Positions 1 to 10,445 of a DNA stretch of 64,000 bases are shown piece after piece (position 1 is the first letter of the stretch; each line of letters starts with the position of its first letter). A program made the position numbers and the translations under genes. The stretch covers positions 256,206,733-256,270,732 of the forward strand of contig NC_085137.1 in the NCBI RefSeq assembly GCF_035046485.1, read 5' to 3'. A model generated the notes under the pieces. The model did no database searches. It was given only the letters and a program-made list of their open reading frames with translations, and was not told the DNA's origin. The DNA comes from Aedes albopictus (Eukaryota; Arthropoda; Insecta; Diptera; Culicidae).

Positions 1-1139
1 TGCTGTGTGGAGCGCATTAGGGCACTGGTACTACAATCACTCACTGTTCTTAGACACGACATGAACACATTCAGTGGGAGTTGGACAACATCCACCGGAA
101 TTAAATATGTAATGTTACAACACTCAGTACTTCAGCTTTGTGTAGGTTTCCTAGTAGAAATGCCTTCTACATTTCACGTAACTTTGCTTGGTGGAATCCA
201 AACAGGTTGTACCAACTTCGGACCGAGTACGTGGCAACGATTTTAGGTTAATGAAGGGGCAATGAAAAATGCATTAGGCAACATTCTTCTCTTTGAGTTG
301 CTGCTGCACACTCTCTCAGAGTTTGCCACCTCGTATTTCTATTTTTGCTATATCACCGGTGACGTTCTGTAAACCTATAACTGCGCCTTCGCCAAGTGCA
401 CAAACCATTACAAAGTTGCACTACCTAGGTACCTACCAACAGTTTGGCATCGGTTCGGTTGGTTTGGCTCAGCAGCATCCAACGCAAACCGAGCAGAGCG
501 TGGAGCAGAGCAACAAAGTTTATTCATCGAGGAACAAGTTGGCTGCCGAGTGCCGCACTCTGAAGCTAACATGACAAATTAACTCGTTGTCTCTCGCCCT
601 TTGCCGTTAGTTTACAGTCAAGCTACCAACTATTACCACTAGCTTTGGTAGGTCACGAGAAAATGCACGGCGTGTGGGAAACATCTTTGTTGTTTAAATA
701 GATGAAAGGGTGCCCTGGAGGAAATTGTCATAAACGATGATTTTTAAATTACATATCAAGAAATTTGGTTGGAGAAAGTGTAGGGGAGTATCTAGTCTTT
801 TGTTATAATCTACATATACGATACTTTTACTTGAAAGAACTTTGGTAAATGGTAGAAGAGACTACTTCAAACATCTTTCGTGATATTATAAATGATTGCA
901 GCACATCGGAGATGTATTACAAACATTGATGCGGCTAGCCCTACTGTACGACGTTGTTATAAATAATGCTTGCAAAAAATAGTCTACACTACTGATGGAG
1001 CCTCAGTGCACAACTATAATGCTAGTACATTCCTTGGATATTTCAGATTTTCCAAACTATTCCAAACTATTATGACTTTCAAGCTCTACAGAATCAACCC
1101 TTTGTTTCTCTTCACTCTACCCGAGCAGGAGAAAATAGC
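1..1139. other. Non-coding stretch, nothing recognised
   Basis: I see no gene in this stretch. The longest open frames are under 100 codons and look random. A segment at about 985-1100 has a diverged match at about 7045-7330 (shared words include gagcctcag and caagctct), so part of it is an interspersed repeat. The first 660 bases show no repeat partner inside the window. Confidence 0.5.
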
Positions 1140-1384
1140 AGAAGAATACCTAACTCAGGTATGGAAAACCGAATACATACAACCTGAATGAGGTATTAAG
1201 TAGCCCTGCATAAGAGGTAAAATACCTAAAATAATAACTGGTGTGTATTCTGTGCATAGCTCGTGAATAATGACATCAGGTATGTTAATACCTAATTAAT
1301 AATCGACGATTTTTCAATACAAATAGCGATTTTTCCATAAGAGGAATTCCACGGAGTCATGTCAGTCGATCCTGAGCGACCATT

Positions 1385-1925
1385 TCAAAAATATCTGAAA
1401 CTTTGCACAGTTTTTCAATTTCATCTAAATCGTCATTTTTCGATATCAAACCTTCATATTCACTCACGACTAACTTTTCAGAAGGGTGTATGCTAAAACA
1501 GCTCAAAAATATTCTAAAAGCTGTACAGCAAAAACGGATTTTTCAATTGTTATGAATTTTTCAGCAAAGTTAGATAACTAAATGATGATTCCTTAGAAAA
1601 TATACACTGTAAAAAATTTATTTTTTTACTTAAAAAAATATGATTTTTGTCACAAAAACTCAAATATCTCAAAACCCTATCTTTTTACCAACGTTAATTT
1701 TTTAGGGGAAATGGCCCTTTATATCAGCTATCTACCATAAAATTTTGGTGATGGTAAACTGATAAACAAAAAAGTTATGACATTTCAAACATTTCACAAT
1801 TTTTACATTTAGTAACAAAAAAAATTTTTTTTCTGTGTAAATTATTTTGAGAATTATTTTTTGATGCTGATTTTATTGTAAAGGCTACCGCCTGAATTAA
1901 ACAAGTTGTTTTCATGATACTTTTA
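1385..1925 (+). repeat. Left arm of the large inverted repeat
   Basis: This arm reads as the reverse complement of 5550 down to about 5040 and then about 4470-4405. Shared blocks include gaaactttgcacag, ttttcgatatcaaa, cacgactaacttttc, agcaaagttagataac and caaatatctcaaaaccc. Divergence is moderate, with small indels. The sequence is AT-rich and non-coding. Confidence 0.75.
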
Positions 1926-2529
1926 TTTGATTATTCATAATTTCTATAGTATCTATTTGAAACTTAGACGCGATCCAGTGTTTTGATCAAAAATATTGAG
2001 AGTGTCATACTTTTTATTGTACGTGACTGGTGAAAAAATCCCTTGATAGTGTTGAAAAGCTGTTGATTATAAGAAAAATGGAATTAAACTTATTTTTAAG
2101 ACAAAAGCTGTATAATAAAAGTTTTATATACGCGTATACGTCTAGTTTATCTTCAAAAAATACCTCTTAGAGAACAGACTTTATTATCGGAAGAATGCGA
2201 GTAACTTCAACAACAACAAATGCATGAGAGTTACCTACCACGTGAAAATCCATCGCCCAGTTCACACTACCCCCACCTGGTGGAAATGTTTCACGAAATA
2301 CTGCGATGTGCAATATCGTCATCAGAAGGCGCTAGTGTGAAACGTCAAACGCAAAGAAAAATGATGGGCACTCTTCTGGTTATGAAAGCCACAACCAAGA
2401 TTCAAAATGATCGTTAAAGGCGTGGTCAATGAAAATTTCGTCAGTGTTACGTTTGTTTGTCTGTATACATACCATGACAATGCTCATGAAAAAGCAAAAA
2501 AAAAATACTACCGCTATGGATATTAAATA

Positions 2530-2972
2530 CAGGTCGGACTCGATTATCCGGGTGTTCAATTAACCGGGGGCCCGATTATCCGGGGCTCGATTATCCGGGA
2601 AAAATGGCTCGATTATCCGGGGAAAAGATTGTTTTTGCTTTGTTTACAAATTTTTAGATTACAATATGTCATCAAATGTGATAAACATCAAATGCAACAC
2701 CTGTAAGTAGGATTTAGCCTATTTAAAAATTGTTTTTATTTTTTCACATTTTTCAGCTAAAATTTCATTTTTTAAAAACATGGTTGTAATAATACTAGAC
2801 GTTGAGTTTAGGCACTACAACGTTATGTATGTTAGCTTCTTTGTTTAACGAACAGTTTTTGATTGAAGAACATCAAAAATAAAAGAAAAGAAGCATGGCT
2901 CGATTATCCGGGTGATTCGATTATCCGGGGTGAAATAATTTTGGAGTCACCCGGATAATCGAGTCCGACCTG
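2530..2972. mobile_element. Pogo/Tigger-like MITE, TSD TA
   Basis: A 443-bp non-coding element with terminal inverted repeats of about 24 bp beginning CAGGTCGGACTCGATTATCC, flanked by TA on both sides (2528-2529 and 2973-2974). The motif CGATTATCCGGG recurs at least four more times just inside the ends, as expected for repeated transposase-binding sites. A CAG start with a TA duplication is typical of the pogo branch of Tc1/mariner. There is no open frame for a transposase, so it would need help in trans. It sits in the centre of the larger inverted-repeat element. Confidence 0.8.
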
Positions 2973-3573
2973 TAGTAATTTTTTTCTTCAGCCAAGCAAA
3001 CAACACCAAACTAGTCAGTTAAAACTAATAAGTGATTTTGTTTATTATAATCTAACGAACAACATGAACAGTCGCTTTCTCAAAGGTCTTCAACTCAACT
3101 CTCTCTTGTAGACCGTTTGATGAAAAAAAAAATGATCAAAGGAGTTACGAAATCTCACCGAAAGCACCATAGATAATCTGAAAGAGACTGGTTATGCCCA
3201 AATTGAATCCAAATTTACGCATTTGCACGTCCTGCCGTCTAGACTTTGACAAACGAGCCATCTGTATATCATCGGTAAAGCAGGGCGTAGGAAGTTCGAA
3301 AACGACAACAACTGAGAAATTGCCAGAAGTGCTAAGTGCAGAGAGTCATGTCACCGTACCATCAGCGACATCAGTTTAAACAATTAATCACGCCCTTTTT
3401 CAAAAATGCTTTGATATATACTTCAACATCTATACCCATTTCAATATTTTTAACGTTGCAAAACACGCTTTCAACATTCATTTTGAAGAAGAGGGAAAAC
3501 ACTTGTCCTCAAATGTAACAGCAAATAATGAATAAACGACTAATGCGCGGAGGGCGTGATAAAATCGGAACAT

Positions 3574-4390
3574 TACTGTACATTAGTATGGGACAAACAT
3601 CAAATTCTCGCTCCAGTCGACTTTTTTGATTCCATTTAGGTCGCTTATGAACTGTGCAAAATTTCAGCGCAATTGGTGAAACTATAATTTAGCGCAAGCG
3701 GTTCAAAGTTTTCATACGATTTACTATGGGAAAAGTTACACTTTCAAATAAAAAATCCTAGAGGTCACCTCTTGTCTCCTTAATTCAAATCGATCAATGC
3801 TTCTTATGGAAAAATCATTTATAAAACTTTCCTTCGAAGACCGCAAAACGATTGGATGCTTGTGGAAAAAGTTATTGATTTATTACCGATTAGTAATTCA
3901 ATGAACGGCTTTTTGTTTTGTTTTATCAGCAGCACTGTAGCTGCTGCCTTGGCTGCTGCTGTTTCTGTGGGTGGTGATGTCTCCCGCCATCCCATGCAAC
4001 AACGGCAGCAGCAGTGCTGCTGATAAAACAAAACAAAAAGCCGTTCGTTGGATCACTAATCGGTAATAAATCAATAACTTTTTCCACAAGCATCCAATTG
4101 TTTTGCGGTCTTAGAAGGAAAGTTTCATAAGTGATTTTTATACAAGAAACATTGATCGATTTGAATTAAGGAGACAAGGGGCGACCTCTAGGATTTTTCA
4201 TTTGAAAGTGTAACTTTTCCCATAGTAAATCGTATGAAAACTTTGAACCGCTTGCGCTAAATTATAGTTTCACCGATTGCGCTGAAATTTTGTACAGTTC
4301 ATATGGGACCTAAGTGGGATCTAAAAAGTCGACTGGAGCAAGGATTTATTTTTTCCATACAAGCGAGTACCATACTACTGTACATATAAT
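3574..4390. mobile_element. Hairpin (foldback) MITE
   Basis: Nearly the whole 817 bp is one inverted repeat. The left arm (3574-3950) matches the reverse complement of 4000-4390 with few differences, for example gctccagtcgac against gtcgactggagc and cctagaggtcacctc against gaggtcgcccc-like sequence in the other arm. The loop of about 50 bp holds a CAG/CTG-rich stretch (gctgctgcc and ggcagcagcagtgctgctg). Small open frames here are by-products of the palindrome. Target duplication was not resolved. Transcription would give a long hairpin RNA. Confidence 0.75.
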
Positions 4391-4404
4391 ATACATAATA
4401 CATA

Positions 4405-5550
4405 ATAAAAACAGCTTGTTTTACTCACGCAAGGCCATTAACAATAAAATCAGCATCAAACTGCGATTTCCGGCCGAAATAAAGGCAGGAACAAATCTCA
4501 TTTTCTTCTTTTGTCACAGCGCTCGTTGACTCGTTAAGGGGGAGGATGATAAATAATAAATGTATTCGATGGAAAAATATCCAAACAATTAGGCAACATA
4601 GATAAACTCATCGGATTTATTAAGAAAGTTTCTGTGGAACTCGAATTACACCTTAAATTTGTTGATTTTCTTGAACATTTTATTTGTGCCCCCCTCAAAA
4701 TGTTGAATTCCGACCAAAATTTTCCGAGGGGGCGGTGACATAAGAGAAAATCGAAATTTGTATTAGCCTAATTTACACTAAAAAAAAATATTACTAAATG
4801 TGAAAATTGTGAAATGTTTGAATTGTCATAACTTTTTTGTTTATTAGTTTATCATCACCAAATTTTTGTGGTAGATTGCTAATACAATGGACCGTTTTCC
4901 CTAAAAAAATTGCGTTGGGAAAAAGATAGGGTTTTGAGATATTTGAGTTTTTGTGACAAAAATGATATTTTTTAATGTTAAAAAAGATTTTTTTTCACAG
5001 TGTATATTTTCTTAGGAATCACCATTTAGTTATCTAACTTTGCTGAACAATAAAATCAGCATCAAACTGCGATTTCTGACCGAAATAATTTACACAGAAA
5101 AAAATATTTACCAAATGTGAAAATTGTGAAATGTTTGAAATATTATAACTTTTTTGTTTATTAGTTTACCATCACCAAATTTTTATGGTAGATTGCTAAT
5201 ACAATGGACCGTCTTCCCTAAAAAAATTGCGTTGGGAAAAAGATAGGGTTTTGAGATATTTGAGTTTTTGTGACAAAAATGATATTTTTAATGTTAAAAA
5301 AGATGTTTTTTTCACAGTGTATATTTTCATAGGAATCACCATTTAGTTATCTAACTTTGCTGAAAAATTCATAGCAATCGAACGAACCATTTTGGCTGTA
5401 CAGATTTTTGAATATTATTGAACCATTTTCACATACACCCTTTCGAAAAGTTAGTCGTGATTCAAAATAAAAATTTGATATCGAAAAATGGCGATTTAGA
5501 TGGAACTGAAAAACTGTGCAAAGTTTCAGTTCAATAGAAAATCATGAATT
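4405..5550 (-). repeat. Right arm of the large inverted repeat, with internal tandem duplication
   Basis: This is the inverse partner of 1385-1925. About 280 bp is present twice in direct orientation (about 4767-5047 and 5087-5363). Each copy is preceded by the same joining segment, aacaataaaatcagcatcaa, which stands at about 4439 and about 5047. The left arm has this unit only once. The duplication therefore arose in the right arm alone, probably by unequal exchange or slippage. Confidence 0.7.
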
Positions 5551-5681
5551 AAAAAATTTCCTTAATTTTGATGCTGTTGCTTGGAATCGCTCATAATTCA
5601 ATAATACCTCAAGCAGTCCTCAACACCAAACAAATAACTCGTTGAGGTATGTTATCAATACCTACAAAATATCAAAATAAG

Positions 5682-5891
5682 TTGTGGCTTCGTGGTCGTG
5701 CGGCTAGTGTCACCAAGCATTTAGTCGCATCGTGCTAGGAGCGCGGGTTCGATTCCCGCCGCTGCTGTCAGGAAAAGTTTTCGGCTGTGCCACTGGGCAT
5801 TGCATGCTAGTCCGTTGTCTAGTGTCGTGCTTCCTTCAAAGAGCGAATAGCTCACTGGAAGTACTAAACGTGTCCGTGTCTTAAAAAAAAA
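5682..5891 (+). mobile_element. tRNA-derived SINE
   Basis: A 210-bp element with a tRNA-like head. An A-box-like stretch (gtggtcgtgcggctagtg) is followed about 45 bp later by a near-perfect B box in gggttcgattcccgc. The body is unrelated to tRNA and ends in a run of nine A. This is the layout of a Pol III SINE, with the internal promoter in the head. It lies inside the right end of the large inverted-repeat element, so it is the younger insertion. Its head differs from the Feilai copies elsewhere in the window, so I treat it as another family. Confidence 0.7.
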
Positions 5892-6094
5892 GTTATTTTC
5901 AATACCTGGATAACCGACCAATACCTTGTCTTGGTATGATACCTGATATTGATATCCTCCAGTTATGTGTCAATTATTCATTTCTACTCAGATATCGGCA
6001 TAATTTTCTTCACGATTGTGTCTGCATATTATGAGGATTTCTATGCTATTTTATACCGACTGTTTTTGGTATATTTTTAGGATATTTGGCTTTT

Positions 6095-6900
6095 CAGTCC
6101 ATTTGTGAGATCACCAATAACCTTTTGTTCTCTTACTCCGACGTTTCGGTCCGTATCGGATCTTTCTCAAGGTTTCTGTTGGTTTATTATAGAAAATTTT
6201 ACGCATTACATTCATTTTCACAAGACACTTTATAAACATTTGACATATTTCCGAGGTATCGATTGTTTTCTCGTCATTTGGATTTTTCAATCTCTCAGCC
6301 TTTCATTTGATTTTTTTTCAAGTTTTTCTAACGGAAATTCGTTTTCCCGAAAAAAAAACACATTTTTTTGTTTTCGTTCGTTCTGTTTTAATTTTTCATT
6401 TTCCTCATCTCCATGTTTTTCAACGTGTGAAGTAAGGCAGCGTAGACTACGTTCAGGTTGTCTGTATCTGTACGATTGTTTACTGTGTATTGCGTGTTTT
6501 TGATGTAGCAACTTTCCAAAATAGTAAGATTTGATGGTCTATGTGTCCTATTCAATATCTTCACATCGTCAAGTTTGAATATAAATATGATCATTCCCTG
6601 CTGTGTGGTCTATTAATGCTGTCTTTTCCCTATAATGTTTATTATCGCTGCGTCAGTGTTCGTGTGTACTGCTACTTAGCGTCGTCAGTCTGCGTACAGT
6701 GGATTGTTGTCATCCCAATGTAGCAGCCATCACAGTTGTCGCAGTCGATTTTGTACACAACGTTGCTCTGCTCGTCTTTTGGTATCTTGTCTTTGACTAG
6801 TGGTAGTAGCATCCCAATCGTGTTCGTAGTTTTAGTGGCAATGTTTGTTGTTGGATTGTCTCTTTGCATTTTTTGTTCATTATCGAGTGTGAGAGGCCTT
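6095..6900 (-). mobile_element. Penelope-like retroelement, 3' fragment
   Basis: On the minus strand this holds the C-terminal GIY-YIG endonuclease region of a Penelope-like element and its downstream region. The tract at about 6125-6175, read on the minus strand, contains the cttgagaaagatccg and accgaaacgtcgg motifs that commonly follow these genes. The reverse transcriptase part is missing, so this is a 5'-truncated copy. Confidence 0.75.
6387..6869 (-). pseudogene. Penelope-like element C-terminus (GIY-YIG endonuclease), frameshifted
   Basis: Two overlapping minus-strand frames together give the end of a Penelope-like polyprotein. The upstream frame (6672-6869) contains VVYKIDCDNCDGCYIGMTT, with the Cys pair and the YIG-x-T core of this family's GIY-YIG domain. 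The downstream frame (6388-6594) contains FKLDDVKILNRTHRPSNLTI followed by LESCYIKN, which is the usual C-terminal block. A frameshift near 6600-6670 separates them. In intact elements this domain nicks DNA to prime reverse transcription. The copy cannot be functional because the frame is broken and the reverse transcriptase is absent. The family assignment rests on motif recognition alone. Confidence 0.75.
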
Positions 6901-7044
6901 CGATATTGATGAGGATTTCTATGTGTTGCTATTTAGGTGTCTACTGACTGGCATACAAATGGGCTCAATGTATTCTGAAGTATGGGTTGCAATATCTATA
7001 AATCTTTGGATTTATATTGTATTGAATGCGCGTGGAATATAATC

Positions 7045-7330
7045 TACGCTACTTCTAGAGCCTCAGAGTGCAACTCTGAAAATTTAGCACCATTCATTTG
7101 GTGATCTAGGTCATCTAAACCTTAGGTTCCCAAACTTTCAGGTCGCGCGACCCCCTTTTGCCAGCAGACGCAGTTCTCGCGACCCCCCATAGAAATTCCC
7201 TCATTTATTGTCTGTTACAGTAAAATATTTTACTGTCCCTCGCGACCCCCTGAATGAAGGCCGGCGACCCAAAGTTTGGGAAACTATGATCTATGTAAAC
7301 TATTCTGGAACTGAGACCTTCAAGCTCTGC
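7045..7330. repeat. Interspersed repeat related to 985-1100
   Basis: The flanks at 7045-7110 and 7293-7330 share ordered words with 985-1100 (tctac-ctac, gagcctcag, caagctct). The segment between them is the MITE at 7125-7292, which the 1-kb copy lacks. The empty copy therefore supports an insertion event here. Confidence 0.45.
7125..7292. mobile_element. hAT-like MITE (TAGGTTCCCAAAC ends)
   Basis: About 168 bp, with imperfect terminal inverted repeats: TAGGTTCCCAAACTTTC at the left and TAGTTTCCCAAACTTTG as the reverse complement of the right end. Both are followed by GC-rich ggtcg and gcgaccccc motifs. The CAG/TAG-type start and the gcgacccc subterminal repeats resemble hAT elements. A clean 8-bp duplication was not found, so the superfamily is tentative. 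It is non-coding. Confidence 0.55.
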
Positions 7331-7384
7331 GAGCTCTACTCTTGTGTCTCTTTACTTAGTCGATGCAATTCTTTCACGATTATT

Positions 7385-7790
7385 CACGAGAATTCCTTCA
7401 GGACTTCCAATGAAATACTTCACGAGTTTCCCGGGAGTTTCTCAGATATTTCTTCAGGAGCTATTCTGGAATTCCTCCTGGAGCTCCTCAGGAATTACTC
7501 CAGGATAACCTTTCGAAAAATTCTGCAGGAGTTCCTCGGGATTTCCTCCGGGAGTTTCTCGTGAATTCCTCCGGGAGTTCCCCGAGGATTCCACGGGGTT
7601 CCCCAAGAATCCCTCAGAAGTTCCCCAAGGATTTCTTCAGAAGTTCCCTGAAAGCTCCTCCAGTTTTTTTTCCTTCACGATGTCCTCCAGAAATTCATCC
7701 AGGGGTTCTTCCAGGAATCCTCCTAAAATCCCCAAGGGATTCGTTTAAGAACTCCTCCAGGAATTGTCCAAGGAATTCCACGAATTCCTC
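7385..7790 (+). repeat. Family A minisatellite array (A1), TTCCTCC orientation
   Basis: A degenerate tandem array of gaattcctccggga- and gttcctcgggaattcc-like units, about 12-15 bp, commonly paired to 23-30 bp. Long open frames made of Ser, Pro, Arg and Ile run through it only because the units are poor in stops. The array stops where the Feilai SINE begins, so the insertion or a deletion may have cut it. Related arrays lie at 36.8, 53.1, 54.2 and 63 kb. Confidence 0.75.
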
Positions 7791-8071
7791 CTCCTCTCCT
7801 CTTCTTGGCGTTACGTCCTCACTGGGACAAAGCCTGCTTCTCAGCATAGTGTTCAATGAGCACTTCCACAGTTTTTAACTGAGAGCTTCCTCTGCCAATG
7901 ACCATTTTGCATGTGTATATCGTGTGGCAGGCACGAAGATACTCTATGCCCAAGGAAGTCAAGGAAATTTCCTTTACGAAAAGATCCTGGACCGACCGGG
8001 GATCGAACCCGTCACCCTCAGCATGGTCATGCTGAATACCCGTGCGTTTACCGCCTCGGCTATATGGGCCC
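7791..8071 (-). mobile_element. Feilai tRNA-derived SINE
   Basis: Read on the minus strand this 281-bp element starts GGCCCATATAGCCGAGGCGG (A box), carries a B box in gacgggttcgatccccgg, and ends with ggacgtaacgccaagaagag. I recognise this as Feilai, an abundant Aedes SINE transcribed by Pol III. It looks full length. Its 5' end abuts RTE coding sequence (frame ELLKYGGEALVRALFHNL) and its 3' end abuts the A1 array. It therefore either inserted at, or now marks, the junction where the RTE copy is cut off. Confidence 0.88.
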
Positions 8072-8284
8072 CTACGAATTGTGCTCTGCAAATTGTGAAA
8101 AAGTGCTCTGACCAGTGCTTCTCCACCGTATTTTAGAAGCTCGTTTGGTAGTTGATATGCTCCAACGGCTTTGTTGTTTTTCAACCGGCCAGCCTCCTCC
8201 TTAATCTCTTGGAGGGCAGGGGCCGGAAGTCTTATGTCTTGTGCACATACTCCTAGATCTGTTACCACGCCACCTTCGGTACTT
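8072..8284 (-). pseudogene. RTE LINE: start of the reverse transcriptase region
   Basis: The minus-strand frame holds IRLPAPALQEIKEEAGRLKN followed by NKAVGAYQLPNELLKYGGEA. This is the segment linking the endonuclease and reverse transcriptase in RTE-clade LINEs; intact copies usually read NKAAGxDGLPAELLKYGGE. The frame continues from the piece at 9571-9964 across the TIR element at 8285-9570. It ends abruptly at the Feilai SINE, so the polymerase core is missing here. The RTE/JAM1-like assignment comes from motif order and from similarity to the better copy at 21.8-23.2 kb. Confidence 0.75.
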
Positions 8285-9570
8285 CCCAGACAACCAGGAA
8301 TCGCATAAGGATGCACGCTGTACATCGTATAAAGTATTATTTTAAGTCACTATCGCATATATGTACGGCTGAGGGACAATTTTCATCGCATATGATGTTA
8401 TTTTTTGAACTTACTGCGATGTATCTGGTAAAATCATATAAGAGTGCAAATTAACTTTTATAATGCATGACTATTGGGTTTCTTGTTGATGTTTAGACTA
8501 CTGTGATAATTTGAGAATCCACTGAATCATCATTTCCCAGCGACATTTCACACTAATTAAACTGATTTTGTTTACCTGTTGTGCATCCGGCGCCCCTGTG
8601 ATGAACTCAACGGAACTTGTGTATGCCAGCCGCTGCGAAGTCGTGTGCGAAATTCGACTGTGATGATAATGAATTTCGGCCGAGTCTAAATGGGTGCAAA
8701 TGTCGCAATACATCGTAGTAGACGATATTCCGATGTTTTGTTGCGACGAACTTTGCTCATTCGCAAAAGCGTTCGAGTGAACTCGCAAAGTGTCAATCGA
8801 ATTCGCATAATTTCGTACTGCGATGATTATACGACTTCGCTTGGTGCTTTTCTAATTATGTCAGCTTAACTCGCATTGGCGTACAAACTAAATCGCATAA
8901 AAGTGAAAATAAACTCCTTCAAATGTACAAACAATATCGCATAAGCTAGAATCGTTAACGTTGGCATATTGCGATGTGATATGTGATAACAATGAAAGAG
9001 GTGCTGTTGGAGTGCCAAAAAGCTAAAAGAAAGTGAAAAGTCATCATTATGGTTGCAAAACAAGTTACAAAGTCATCATTTTTGTTTTGTTGACCTTATT
9101 ATTAACAATGGGTGGTGCTAGCAAGAGAGGAGTAGTTGTAACTGTGCGGGAAATCATGCTACATCATTTTGATTTCCAAAAAGCCTGCCGAACACGTACA
9201 GCACACGGAAACCAAGTGCATGACATTTAATCTGTGTGTTTCATAAGTAGTGTTTGGTGCTAAGTGTGAAGTGCGGCTCGATAATTCAAAGGTTATTAGT
9301 TCGATACTCAGGTGACAAGATTTTTTTATTTCGAATATTTTAAGTCGCATAAGGTGCTATATTACGCCGCAATAGTACATACCGTACATCGGATAAGATA
9401 TCGCTTCAAGTCATATAGCGTTATTATTTTCCCATCAATGCACGTATAGCGCCTCCACTTTTGTACGCATAAGGCACTTTTACTGCATCTTATGCGATGT
9501 AACTTTACCGTATAAAAGTACGTATAACATGAACATAAACTTCATTATACGTGCAACTTGGTTGTCTGGG
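8285..9570. mobile_element. 1.29-kb TIR element with CCCAGACAACCA ends, TSD TT
   Basis: Inserted in the RTE reading frame. The left end is CCCAGACAACCA and the right end is its inverse, TGGTTGTCTGGG. Both are flanked by TT (8283-8284 and 9571-9572). The interior is packed with short TCGCATA/TATGCGA motifs, at least ten of them and densest toward both ends, which look like repeated protein-binding sites. No transposase frame was found. The ends resemble those of the 167-bp MITE at 61,180-61,346, which also sits between TT dinucleotides. Superfamily unknown. Confidence 0.7.
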
Positions 9571-9964
9571 TTGCAACGTCGCCATTGAGGTGCTCATCGT
9601 AATGCTGCCGCCACCTCTCGACCACCTCACGCTCGCTCGTGAGAATATTCCCGTGATTATCTCAGCACATGTCGGCTTGTGGCACAAAGCCTCTGCGCGA
9701 GCGGTTCAGCTTCTCGTAGAACTTTCGTGTGTCCTTAGCGCGGTACAGTTCTTCTATCGTTTCGCGATCTCGTTTTTCCTGCTGGCGCTTCTTCATCCGG
9801 AAGACTGAGTTCTGCCTGTTCCGCGCCTGTCTATAACGTGCCTCATTCGCTCTCGTACGGTGTTGCATCATTCTCGTCCATGCTGCATTTTTCTGTTCAC
9901 ATTCGCCGTCATATCAGGCGTTTCTGTGATTCGGAGTGCGAAACATTGTGCTGCAGCCGAGGTA
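9571..9964 (-). pseudogene. RTE LINE: linker between endonuclease and reverse transcriptase
   Basis: The minus-strand frame at 9662-9871 contains RTRANEARYRQARNRQNSVF, then KKRQQEKRDRETIEELYRAK and DTRKFYEKLNRSRRGFVPQ. This Arg/Lys-rich linker is characteristic of RTE-clade elements. It lies between the endonuclease piece at 12,653-13,548 and the reverse-transcriptase start at 8072-8284, separated from each by a DNA element. The three pieces are in the right order for one ancestral minus-strand insertion. Confidence 0.8.
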
Positions 9965-10445
9965 CCGTAATCCGGGGTCAAATTGATCACTTTAAAACAA
10001 CTTTTGCTGATAACTTTAGTGGCAATTCAAATATTTCCAAAAGAATTTCTGTAAAATCAGTACCCAGTGGATCTCCATGAAACCATGTAACAGAATTTTG
10101 TTCAACAAATTTAAACTTTTAGTTAAATTACTTCAAAAATCATAAAATTGAAGATGCCACTTTGGGGCGAAATTGATCAGTTTACATTAAAGCATCGGTT
10201 AAAAAGAAAAACTTCCTTATCCACTTAATTTTGCTCTTCTAAATACGAATAACGCGTCAAAACTCTTACAACTAGTGAATTTGACACTCAAAATGCAATA
10301 TTAAATTTTGAAATTTACCCCTTAACGCCTAAAGGTAGGCAATTTCCTTTGAAATAAGTGATTTCTATCACAATAAATGACTTTTTCGTCGAAAAAAGAA
10401 CTTGTTTTAACTTACTTGTATTCAGAATAGCTTCATAACTTTCCA

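Larger units (their letters stand above)
1140..5965. mobile_element. Large inverted-repeat DNA element with nested insertions
   Basis: Two inverted arms of about 500 bp (1385-1925 and 4405-5550) are joined by a centre full of other insertions. The outermost parts at both ends are rich in short AGGTATT/AATACCT motifs, often paired as small palindromes (1278-1294 and 5644-5661). This suggests the element reaches from about 1140 to about 5965. No transposase open frame is visible, so it looks non-autonomous. The centre holds a pogo-like MITE (2530-2972) and a hairpin element (3574-4390), and the right end holds a tRNA-SINE (5682-5891). Exact ends and target duplication were not resolved, and superfamily is unknown. 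The arms are clear; the outer limits are inferred. Confidence 0.55.

Noticed and set aside
3819..4089. Overlapping minus-strand frames with a hydrophobic stretch as a secreted peptide
   Set aside because: They lie in the loop and arms of the hairpin element; palindromic sequence creates mirrored frames.
5700..5765. A genuine tRNA gene at 5.7 kb (and at 23.4, 29.6 and 34.9 kb)
   Set aside because: A and B boxes are present, but acceptor and anticodon stems do not pair properly and a non-tRNA SINE body follows.
7911..8136. Small plus-strand frames near 8 kb (PGIEPVT-type) as genes
   Set aside because: They are the antisense of the Feilai SINE; similar frames recur at each tRNA-SINE because the B box reads GIEPVT on that strand.
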